From positions 1 to 33,565 of the forward strand of contig LNZQ01000175.1 in the NCBI GenBank assembly GCA_002007315.1: 33,565 nt of DNA, in the 5' to 3' direction. The stretch's first letter is position 1. Each line of letters begins with the position of its first letter. The DNA is from Epulopiscium sp. Nele67-Bin004. GTDB taxonomy: Bacteria; Bacillota_A; Clostridia; Lachnospirales; Cellulosilyticaceae. Positions 7,599-13,673 of this stretch are shown here, piece after piece. The notes under the pieces are model-generated. The model made no database searches and was not told the origin of the DNA. It saw nothing but the letters and a program-made list of their open reading frames with translations. Made by a program: the position numbers and the translations under genes.

Positions 7599-7923
7599 GT
7601 AGAAATACATGTCCATTAAAACAAGGATTGAAACACCTGTACCGCCTTCGACACTCGCTACCACTACAGTAGAAATACATGTCCATTAAAACAAGGATTG
7701 AAACGGCTTCACTAGTTTTTGGCGTTTCGCTAGTCTTTTGGGTAGAAATACATGTCCATTAAAACAAGGATTGAAACTGTCTAGTTCTTCAACTCTATCT
7801 TTCATTTTATCATATGTAGAAATACATGTCCATTAAAACAAGGATTGAAACTCTGTCTCGAAAATATTTTTCATTTTTTTAACCTTTGTAGAAATACATG
7901 TCCATTAAAACAAGGATTGAAAC
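7599..7923 (+). CRISPR. CRISPR array: 5 repeats of 36 nt, 4 spacers
   Basis: Repeats lie at 7599-7634, 7669-7704, 7742-7777, 7816-7851 and 7888-7923. All five are identical; they begin GTAGAAATACATGTCC and end GGATTGAAAC. Spacers are 34, 37, 38 and 36 nt (7635-7668, 7705-7741, 7778-7815, 7852-7887), all different. The terminal ATTGAAAC is the classic 8-nt crRNA tag. The repeat has little self-complementarity, as for type III/I-B repeats cut by Cas6. The leader is on the left, so the newest spacer should be spacer 1. Confidence 0.98.
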
Positions 7924-7957
7924 CATAGAGGTGGTCATCGGTCGCCCGAGAAACCCC

Positions 7958-7996
7958 AAAGCCTGCTATATACTCAAAATATAGTAGGCTTTTTTG
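7958..7996 (+). terminator. Terminator of the CRISPR array transcript
   Basis: AAAGCCTGCTATA (7958-7970) pairs with TATAGTAGGCTTT (7980-7992), a 13-bp stem with one G-T pair. A 9-nt loop separates the arms and a T run follows. The 34 nt between the last repeat and this stem are unexplained. Confidence 0.88.
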
Positions 7997-8011
7997 CATG
8001 CTACAAACAGC

Positions 8012-8040
8012 TTGACAAACAAAAAAAATTCTACTATATT
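8012..8040 (+). promoter_or_regulatory. Promoter of the Rpn-family gene
   Basis: TTGACA (8012-8017), a 17-bp spacer and TATATT (8035-8040). The block from about 7991 to 8052 is repeated, with changes, at about 10536-10598 ahead of an unrelated gene. Confidence 0.85.
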
Positions 8041-8071
8041 AAAACTAAAACTATGGATAAGGGGCGTACAA

Positions 8072-9010
8072 ATGCAAAAACTAATCAGGTTCGACTGGGC
8101 TATAAAAACTGTCCTACGTAAAAAAGATAACTTCGACATACTAGAAGCATTTATATCAGACTTAACAAATATAGATGTTAAAATCCAAGAAATACTGGAA
8201 AGCGAAAGCAATCAGCAGGAGGCACACGATAAATTTAATAGAGTTGATATTTTGGTGAGAGATGAAAATAACAACAGGTATATAATCGAGATACAAAACA
8301 ACGAGGAAGATTACTTAGAAAGTGTGTTATTTAGCACGAGCAATAAGATAAGTTTAGAGGAAGACTATAAAAACATCAAAAAAGTTATATCTATAAATAT
8401 AGATTATTCGGAGTTTGATGAGGGGGAAGAATGTATATACCATGGCAAAACTGAATTTGTTGGAATGCAAACAAAAACTAAGCTTAACGAAAACAGCCAA
8501 ATAATGCTTGCAACATATGAGCCGTATCATGAATATGACCCGAAAGTATTCCCAGAGTATTATATAATAATGCCAAACCGCTTCACTGGTGAAACAAAAG
8601 ATAAGTTTGACGAGTGGCTATATCTACTGAAAAATAGTGAAATTTCAAGTACAGCAACATCGCAAGTTATGAATAGGGTTGATGAACAACTAAATATATT
8701 AAAGATGAGTAAGGAAGAAAGAAAAACGTATGAAAGATTTGTGGAAAACCAAGTAATACATGATACGCAAATGGAAACAGCTGAGGCAAAAGGGCGAGAA
8801 GAAGGGAGAAAAGAAGGAAGAAAAGAAGGGAGAAAAGAAGGGAGAAAAGAAGGAAGAAAAGAAGGTATGCAAAAAGGGTTAGAAAAAGGCATAGCACAAA
8901 CAAAACTACAATTAGCAACAGCATTGTTGGATATTTTAGATGATGAAACTATCGCACTTAAAACAGGACTACCAGTAAGTGAGGTTGCAAGTTTACGCAA
9001 TCAGGCATAA
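8072..9010 (+). CDS. Rpn-family recombination-promoting nuclease / putative transposase (PDDEXK_2)
   Basis: The protein has 312 aa. The PD-(D/E)XK nuclease core is visible as RVDILVRDENNNRYIIEIQ, with Asp59 and the Glu73-x-Gln75 pair typical of this family. A conserved middle segment (150-200) and an amphipathic tail with GREE plus five GRKE tetrapeptides (241-264) follow. Characterised Rpn proteins are DNA endonucleases that raise RecA-independent recombination; more recent work links some to phage defence. I chose ATG 8072 because the promoter is at 8012-8040 and AAGGGG lies at 8059-8064. The upstream in-frame start at 7994 would precede the promoter. A near-copy of its C-terminal half opens the window, so two Rpn genes bracket the CRISPR locus. 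Mobility of this copy is not shown by any visible terminal repeats. Confidence 0.88.
   Translation: MQKLIRFDWAIKTVLRKKDNFDILEAFISDLTNIDVKIQEILESESNQQEAHDKFNRVDILVRDENNNRYIIEIQNNEEDYLESVLFSTSNKISLEEDYKNIKKVISINIDYSEFDEGEECIYHGKTEFVGMQTKTKLNENSQIMLATYEPYHEYDPKVFPEYYIIMPNRFTGETKDKFDEWLYLLKNSEISSTATSQVMNRVDEQLNILKMSKEERKTYERFVENQVIHDTQMETAEAKGREEGRKEGRKEGRKEGRKEGRKEGMQKGLEKGIAQTKLQLATALLDILDDETIALKTGLPVSEVASLRNQA
8792..8866 (+). repeat. In-frame 12-bp minisatellite encoding GRKE units
   Basis: A purine-only tract of 12-bp units (GGRAGAAAAGAA type) encodes one GREE and five GRKE tetrapeptides. The related tract at 214-261 has only four units. Because the unit is 12 bp, copy-number slippage changes the length of the charged helix without breaking the frame. 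Confidence 0.85.
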
Positions 9011-9022
9011 TACAATATTGGG

Positions 9023-9060
9023 AAGCTCTCATAGGCAAGTATAAGCTTATGAGGGCTTTT
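9023..9060 (+). terminator. Terminator of the Rpn-family gene
   Basis: AAGCTCTCATA (9023-9033) pairs with TATGAGGGCTT (9048-9058) with one wobble pair, followed by TTTT. It is the same element as 397-435. Confidence 0.82.
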
Positions 9061-9077
9061 GCGTATGCAACTTTTTA

Positions 9078-9107
9078 TTGATTTGGCTAATAAGCCCATG
9101 ATATAAT
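9078..9107 (+). promoter_or_regulatory. Putative promoter of the LRR gene
   Basis: TTGATT (9078-9083), an 18-bp spacer and TATAAT (9102-9107), upstream of AGAGGTGG and the ATG at 9153. Confidence 0.65.
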
Positions 9108-9152
9108 TGTATATTGCAACTTTTGTGAAAAAATATATTAGAGGTGGAAAAA

Positions 9153-10457
9153 ATGGATAATACAGCAGAAAAGCTTAGACAAATATATGTGGAATATAAC
9201 CAGCAATGTTTGATGAAAGGCGAAGTATTAAAAGAAATAATTTTAGCTGGGTTAATTAGAAATTCGATGCATGATGACAACAATGTTGATATATTGTTGC
9301 ACAGTGTGAAGTGTGGTGTAGTAACTAGTGTTATACATAAAGTAAGCTCACCAGATGATAACATACAAATAAATATGATAGTTAATGCACTAGTAAATAA
9401 TCAGATGTGGAGCGAAGAAGAAGCCAGACGAGTTGTGGGATATTTTGTGTATGCTAAATTTGGCGAATGTGAACAACATGAAATTAGTAAAGTTATTGAT
9501 ATAATAGAAGAAGAACACATAGACGAGAGTATTAAAGATGTTGTTAGCATTGTTGGTGAGTTTGAGTTTAACGCTACTACAGGGATAATTATAAAATATA
9601 TGGGGGACGGGGCAAGTTGTATTATTCCAGAGGAAATTAACGGTGTTCATATAAAAGCTATTGGCGAAAGTGCGTTTAAAAATTGCTATACATTGACAAC
9701 TATAGAAATATCAAATAGCGATACAGTAATAAATCTTAATATGCTACCAGACAATATAAAAACTATAATAAGCAATCGCTTGGAGTTTGATTTTAAGCAG
9801 GGGACAATTATAAAATACGTTGGAGATGACACCGCATGCATTATTCCAGATAAAATTTATGGATTTGATGTGATAACTATTGGCGAAAGTGCGTTTTGGG
9901 AGTGCAACGGGTTAACAAGCGTAGAAATACCAAATAGTGTAATATCAATAGGTGATAGGGCGTTTGGTAGGTGTAGGGAATTGACGAGTATAGAAATACC
10001 AAATGGTGTAAAAGAAATTGGTAATTTCACTTTTATGGGGTGTAATGGGCTAACAAATGTAAAAATACCAAATAGCGTTACAACAATAGGAAATAGTGCA
10101 TTTAGTGGGTGTAGCGAATTGGTAATTATAAAAATACCAAGTGGTGTGACGTTTATCGGTGATTGTGCGTTTGAGGGGTGTAGCAGATTGGTAAGCGTGG
10201 AAATACCAGAGGGGATAACAAACATACTCTATAATACATTTGGGGATTGTGCTAAGTTGACAAGTATAGAAATACCAAGTAGTGTTACGTTTATAGCAGA
10301 TTGGGCATTTGTTGGTTGTGACAAACTAACAAAGGTAAAAATATTAAATGGTGATACGGTAGTAGAGATAAATTCGTTTCCAATTCAAGCAAAAGTTACA
10401 AAAGCTAAAACTGCTGATAAGCCAAAAGGTAATATATTTAGCAAGTTTTTTAAATAA
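9153..10457 (+). CDS. BspA-like leucine-rich-repeat protein with an N-terminal helical domain
   Basis: The protein has 434 aa. From about residue 165 to 400 it consists of BspA/TpLRR-type repeats (LRR_5), e.g. IPNSVTTIGNSAFSGCSEL and IPSGVTFIGDCAFEGCSRL, roughly 23 residues each. Two copies of a linker-like segment (EFNATTGIIIKYMGDGASCI at 138-157 and DFKQGTIIKYVGDDTACI at 213-230) introduce the repeats. Residues 1-125 form a helical domain with VNALVNNQMWSEEEARRVVG. I see no signal peptide, membrane span or cell-wall anchor, unlike classical surface BspA proteins, so it is probably cytoplasmic. The C-terminus is Lys-rich. ATG 9153 was chosen over GTG 9144, since that GTG lies within the ribosome binding site AGAGGTGG. 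Its partner is unknown; LRR sheets generally bind protein. Confidence 0.85.
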   Translation: MDNTAEKLRQIYVEYNQQCLMKGEVLKEIILAGLIRNSMHDDNNVDILLHSVKCGVVTSVIHKVSSPDDNIQINMIVNALVNNQMWSEEEARRVVGYFVYAKFGECEQHEISKVIDIIEEEHIDESIKDVVSIVGEFEFNATTGIIIKYMGDGASCIIPEEINGVHIKAIGESAFKNCYTLTTIEISNSDTVINLNMLPDNIKTIISNRLEFDFKQGTIIKYVGDDTACIIPDKIYGFDVITIGESAFWECNGLTSVEIPNSVISIGDRAFGRCRELTSIEIPNGVKEIGNFTFMGCNGLTNVKIPNSVTTIGNSAFSGCSELVIIKIPSGVTFIGDCAFEGCSRLVSVEIPEGITNILYNTFGDCAKLTSIEIPSSVTFIADWAFVGCDKLTKVKILNGDTVVEINSFPIQAKVTKAKTADKPKGNIFSKFFK

Positions 10458-10471
10458 AATTAAAAATACAG

Positions 10472-10541
10472 TTGCGTCAGCAAGTGTAAAATAATATGGG
10501 GAAAGCTCTTATAGGCGATATAAGCTTGTGAGGGCTTTTTT
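10472..10541 (+). pseudogene. Relic of an Rpn gene 3' end with its terminator
   Basis: Bases 10472-10489 read LRQQV-stop, the exact C-terminus of the partial Rpn protein at 1-384. The following bases (TGTAAAATAATATGGGG) match the sequence after that stop. The terminator hairpin AAGCTCTTATA (10503-10513) with TGTGAGGGCTT (10527-10537) and a T run is the third copy of the Rpn terminator. No more of the coding sequence remains upstream, where the LRR gene ends. The hairpin probably now terminates the LRR gene. Confidence 0.75.
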
Positions 10542-10557
10542 GCATGCCAAAAACAGC

Positions 10558-10586
10558 TTGACAACCCCCAAATTTTCCTCTATATT
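10558..10586 (+). promoter_or_regulatory. Rpn-type promoter in front of an unrelated gene
   Basis: TTGACA (10558-10563), a 17-bp spacer and TATATT (10581-10586). Flanking sequence (TTTTTTGCATGC, CAGCTTGACAA, TATATTAAAACTAAAA) matches the promoter region of the Rpn gene at 7991-8052. Confidence 0.85.
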
Positions 10587-10618
10587 AAAACTAAAATATA
10601 GAATATGAGGAAAAACAA

Positions 10619-11383
10619 ATGATAAGACAATATGCAAACAACGAACAACTATTAGTAACACTAGATTTACTAAACGACGACACAACCACTCTAAAATTAG
10701 AAGAAAACATTCTCGTAATATCAAACGATAAGCACACTATTTCGCACAAACTAATAAATCCAGTTGGGGCAACCGATGAAGAACTAAAGCAAATAGCGAT
10801 ATTTAGACAGCTAGTGTCAACTCAAAAGGAGTTTTTTGCCCAGTTTCACGAAATGACAAGCACAATGATGTATATAGGTCAATCTGTTAGAGTATTGCAA
10901 CAAAGCATGACCAACACGCCAGACGAGAATATAACAGATTTGGCAAGTTCAATAAACAATTTTTACTCATTGATAATAAAAGCGGTAATAGACATCATAG
11001 TGCCACTTTTACAACATGAGCAAGTGTCAGGCAAACAGACAGAGCAAATAATTTCAAAGTTCGTTTCAAATTTGGAAGTGTTGTTAAACCAAAACTTGCA
11101 ACTAATAGTGATACAAGAAGGGCAGCCTAAAGAAGATAAAATTAAAGCAATATTAGAAAATCCACTAGTGTCAACTATAACAGAGTTTTTGATGCAACTT
11201 ATCCCAATGATGCTTATGGCAAAAACTCCAGAGGAAATCGCAAAGCAAGAGCAACTAATAATAGAGTATTTCATGAAATTTTGCACTATATTAAACGAGA
11301 TAATAAATACAAATAACCCTGAGCAAATAGAGATAACAGACGCAACTATCAAAGTTATTGAAAACTTGCCACCAATAGGATAA
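10619..11383 (+). CDS. Unrecognised helical protein, 254 aa
   Basis: I do not recognise this protein. After a short N-terminal part that looks like beta strands (LLVTLDLLNDDTTTLKLEENILVIS), it is strongly helical. A hydrophobic stretch IIKAVIDIIVPLLQ lies near residue 118, and a Met/Leu-rich helix TEFLMQLIPMMLMA near 195 might contact membrane or be a buried core helix. No signal peptide is evident. The ATG at 10619 has AGGAAA upstream and its own strong promoter borrowed from an Rpn gene. It ends in a hairpin terminator, so it is monocistronic. No catalytic motif is visible. Confidence 0.7.
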   Translation: MIRQYANNEQLLVTLDLLNDDTTTLKLEENILVISNDKHTISHKLINPVGATDEELKQIAIFRQLVSTQKEFFAQFHEMTSTMMYIGQSVRVLQQSMTNTPDENITDLASSINNFYSLIIKAVIDIIVPLLQHEQVSGKQTEQIISKFVSNLEVLLNQNLQLIVIQEGQPKEDKIKAILENPLVSTITEFLMQLIPMMLMAKTPEEIAKQEQLIIEYFMKFCTILNEIINTNNPEQIEITDATIKVIENLPPIG

Positions 11384-11392
11384 ATTTTTCTT

Positions 11393-11415
11393 GGCTTAGT
11401 TCGGCTAAGCCTTTT
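11393..11415 (+). terminator. Hairpin terminator after the 254-aa gene
   Basis: GGCTTAG (11393-11399) and CTAAGCC (11405-11411) form a perfect stem with a 5-nt loop, followed by only four T residues. Confidence 0.65.
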
Positions 11416-11456
11416 ACCCACACATCTATAACAAAATAGAAAGGAATAATGCCAAC

Positions 11457-12167
11457 ATGACGTATAATACCGACAGATACAACGCTACACCAGAACACTT
11501 AGAGATTTACCACGACGAACTCAAGCAGCACACAAACGAAGTAATGCAGACTATCAACACAATAAGAACTTCTAATACAACGCCAACCCAACTACAACTT
11601 GAAACCATTAATACAAATTTCCAATCTAGTGTAAATGGATACAACGATTATTTCAAGCACACACTACTAAAGCCGTTGTTAGGTACGTTTATAACAAAAC
11701 TACTAGAACAACTAACTACCACTCAACTAATAGAACTCAAAGATCTAATACTTCATATGGACAAACTTCATACAATCACGCTTGATTCGATAGACAATAA
11801 ACTTAACGAAACAAAGACACACAATCAAGTTTATAATGGTCTTAATATCATTTACAAGTTAACTAAGTCTATCAACACTCACACTATACACCTAGCGAAT
11901 TACATAGAGAATGCTATAGTAACTGAACAGTATTTGCATTATCCGAATATTGACAAAATAACTTGTACACCAATGGACTATAATCCAACTAGTGAAATAC
12001 AAGTTTTTGAACGACTAACAACTTCATTAGCAAAATATCAACCAATATTTATAAACGAAGAAACCAGTCAATATTACCACGACAATCAGGCACAACAACT
12101 ACAACAACGAGTGTCACAAGCACTGTTGCAACACAAACAACATCTGTATAAGTTTCTTTATATCTAA
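11457..12167 (+). CDS. Unrecognised Thr/Asn/His/Gln-rich protein, 236 aa
   Basis: I do not recognise this protein. It is predicted mainly helical, has no signal peptide or transmembrane span, and is unusually rich in Thr, Asn, Gln and His (e.g. TNEVMQTINTIRTSNTTPTQ near residue 26, and QQLQQRVSQALLQHKQH near the end). A heptad-like stretch around residues 75-110 may form a coiled coil. The codon choice leans heavily on ACA, CTA, ATA and CAA. The ATG at 11457 has AAGGA 11 nt upstream, a long spacing. It lies between a hairpin terminator and the ybjQ promoter and so seems to stand alone. Confidence 0.65.
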   Translation: MTYNTDRYNATPEHLEIYHDELKQHTNEVMQTINTIRTSNTTPTQLQLETINTNFQSSVNGYNDYFKHTLLKPLLGTFITKLLEQLTTTQLIELKDLILHMDKLHTITLDSIDNKLNETKTHNQVYNGLNIIYKLTKSINTHTIHLANYIENAIVTEQYLHYPNIDKITCTPMDYNPTSEIQVFERLTTSLAKYQPIFINEETSQYYHDNQAQQLQQRVSQALLQHKQHLYKFLYI

Positions 12168-12185
12168 CACAAATTATGGTATAAT
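12157..12185 (+). promoter_or_regulatory. Possible promoter of ybjQ
   Basis: TATAAT (12180-12185) with a weak TTTATA (12157-12162) at 17 bp, overlapping the end of the preceding gene. Confidence 0.5.
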
Positions 12186-12221
12186 TATTAGACAATAAAA
12201 AAACAAATGGAGGAATTAGCA

Positions 12222-12536
12222 ATGATTATAGTAACAACACCAACAATACCAAACAAAGAAATAGTTGAAGTTAAAGGATTTGTTAAAGGTAGCACAGTTC
12301 GTGCAAAACACTTAGGGAAAGACTTCGCAGCAGCATTTAAAATGATGGCTGGTGGCGAACTTAAAGAATACAACGAAATGCTTGTTGAGGCAAGACAAGT
12401 TGCAATGGAGCGAATGGTTGAAGACGCAAAAGCCCAAGGGGCAAACGCTATTATAGGACTAAACATAACAACATCGGCTATCGTGCAAGGCTCAGCAGAA
12501 ATATTAGCTTATGGCACAGGCGTAGTTGTACAATAA
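12222..12536 (+). CDS. YbjQ-family protein (UPF0145 / DUF74)
   Basis: The product (104 aa) is a small protein of the YbjQ family, which forms pentamers and is often called a putative heavy-metal-binding protein; its role is not established. Family features are the N-terminal TTPTIPNKEIVEVKGFVKGSTVRA, a central helix with EARQVAMERMVEDAKAQGANAIIGL, and a final strand ending AYGTGVVV. ATG 12222 is preceded by GGAGG at 12211-12215; an upstream in-frame codon at 12207 overlaps that site and was rejected. A small membrane-peptide gene follows 19 nt later. Confidence 0.9.
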   Translation: MIIVTTPTIPNKEIVEVKGFVKGSTVRAKHLGKDFAAAFKMMAGGELKEYNEMLVEARQVAMERMVEDAKAQGANAIIGLNITTSAIVQGSAEILAYGTGVVVQ

Positions 12537-12555
12537 CATTAGGGGGTATACTATA

Positions 12556-12690
12556 GTGCACATATTTGGATTTATATTTCAAGGAATGGTATTAGCAGGT
12601 AGCGGTATAATGCTTGCTCTTAAAATAAAAGAGCGTAAACAAGAAAAAATTGAAGAAGAAAAAAAGGCAGATGAATACAAAAAGTATTAA
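12556..12690 (+). CDS. Small single-span membrane peptide, 44 aa, downstream of ybjQ
   Basis: A GTG-started frame of 44 codons has a good ribosome binding site (AGGGGGT, 12541-12547) 8 nt upstream and lies 19 nt after the ybjQ stop. Residues 3-22 (IFGFIFQGMVLAGSGIMLAL) would span the membrane. Residues 23-44 are a highly charged tail, mostly Lys and Glu. A strong terminator follows at 12700, so ybjQ and this gene appear to form a two-gene unit. The function is unknown; a membrane tether or regulator of the YbjQ pentamer is an inference from position only. Confidence 0.65.
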   Translation: MHIFGFIFQGMVLAGSGIMLALKIKERKQEKIEEEKKADEYKKY

Positions 12691-12699
12691 ACCAACTTC

Positions 12700-12724
12700 A
12701 GACTAGGAAAACTAGTCTTTTTTT
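12700..12724 (+). terminator. Terminator of the ybjQ unit
   Basis: AGACTAG (12700-12706) and CTAGTCT (12712-12718) form a perfect stem followed by a T run to 12724. Confidence 0.85.
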
Positions 12725-12748
12725 ATGTAAAAATATACATAATGGGGC

Positions 12749-12777
12749 TTGTATTATTTTGAAATATATGTTATAGT
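12749..12777 (+). promoter_or_regulatory. Promoter of rpsB-tsf
   Basis: TTGTAT (12749-12754), a 17-bp spacer and TATAGT (12772-12777). Transcription would start near 12784, giving a leader of about 100 nt. Confidence 0.65.
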
Positions 12778-12803
12778 TAATGGCGAAAAATAAAAAAATC
12801 ACA

Positions 12804-12861
12804 CGTCGGTAGATGTTGTAAAATGGTGCTTACAAAGTTTTTTACAATCTCACTACAGACG
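12804..12861 (+). promoter_or_regulatory. Structured rpsB leader RNA, candidate autoregulatory site
   Basis: The leader can fold into an outer pairing CGTC (12804-12807) with GACG (12858-12861) and an inner stem TTGTAAAA (12816-12823) with TTTTACAA (12840-12847), 8 bp. It lies directly before two AGGAGG-like elements. Ribosomal protein operons are commonly controlled by product binding to such leaders; binding by S2 here is inferred. Confidence 0.5.
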
Positions 12862-12887
12862 GAGGACATAACCAAGGAGGCAATACA

Positions 12888-13649
12888 ATGGGTGTTATTT
12901 CAATGAAACAACTATTAGAAGCAGGGGTACACTTCGGTCACCAAACTAGAAGATGGAATCCAAAAATGAAAGAGTATATCTTTACTGAGAGAAATGGTAT
13001 TTATATCATTGACCTACAAAAAACAGCTAGAAAAATTGACGAAGCATACGCTGCTATGCGTGAGATTGCTGAAGACGGCGGACAAGTACTATTCGTGGGT
13101 ACTAAAAAACAAGCTCAAGATTCTGTGAAATCAGAAGCTGAAAGATGCGGAATGTACTACATCAACCACAGATGGTTAGGTGGAATGCTTACAAACTTCC
13201 AAACAATCAAAAGTCGTGTTGACAGACTGAAAAGCCTAGAAGAAATGGAAAAAGACGGAACATTTGAACTTTTACCTAAAAAAGAAGTTATCGAACTTAA
13301 AAAAGAAATGGTAAAACTTGAAAACAACCTAGGTGGAATCAAAGATATGAAAGGTATTCCAGATGCAATCTTTATTGTTGACCCAAGAAAAGAAAAAATT
13401 GCTATCCAAGAAGCTCACATATTAGGAATTCCAGTATTCTCAATCGTAGATACAAACTGTGACCCAGATGAAGTTGACTTCGTTATTCCAGGAAACGACG
13501 ATGCAATCCGTGCAGTAAAACTTATCGCTGGAAAAATGGCAGATGCAATTATTGAAGCAAATCAAGGTGAAATATATGAAACAGCTCAAGAACAAGCTGT
13601 TGATAATATAGAAGTAACTAGCGAAACTCAACAAGAAGAGCTAGTTTAA
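12888..13649 (+). CDS. rpsB: 30S ribosomal protein S2
   Basis: S2 (253 aa) binds the 30S subunit near the platform and is needed for S1 or mRNA docking. The N-terminus [20 protein letters not shown] and the segments [44 protein letters not shown] and [20 protein letters not shown] are near-invariant in the family. The start is fixed by AAGGAGG. The C-terminal 25 residues are acidic and Gln/Glu-rich. It heads the rpsB-tsf pair. Confidence 0.98.
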   Translation: MGVISMKQLLEAGVHFGHQTRRWNPKMKEYIFTERNGIYIIDLQKTARKIDEAYAAMREIAEDGGQVLFVGTKKQAQDSVKSEAERCGMYYINHRWLGGMLTNFQTIKSRVDRLKSLEEMEKDGTFELLPKKEVIELKKEMVKLENNLGGIKDMKGIPDAIFIVDPRKEKIAIQEAHILGIPVFSIVDTNCDPDEVDFVIPGNDDAIRAVKLIAGKMADAIIEANQGEIYETAQEQAVDNIEVTSETQQEELV

Positions 13650-13673
13650 AAATTAATCTGGAGGTTAGATAAA

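Noticed and set aside
7599..7634. Possible stem-loop in the CRISPR repeat
   Set aside because: Only ACATGT and a 3-bp CAA/TTG pairing exist, too weak to count as structure.
7994..8071. Longer N-terminus for the complete Rpn-family protein
   Set aside because: The extra codons cover the promoter TTGACA-17-TATATT, and a good ribosome binding site points to 8072.
8560..9000. Minus-strand frames opposite the Rpn gene (FLPS-type repeats)
   Set aside because: They are the mirror of the GRKE repeat tract, with no ribosome binding site, and the + frame is a known family.
8072..9010. Rpn gene as an active insertion sequence
   Set aside because: I found no terminal inverted repeats or target-site duplication around it. 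The shared flanks are terminator and promoter sequences, so it is annotated as a gene rather than a mobile element.
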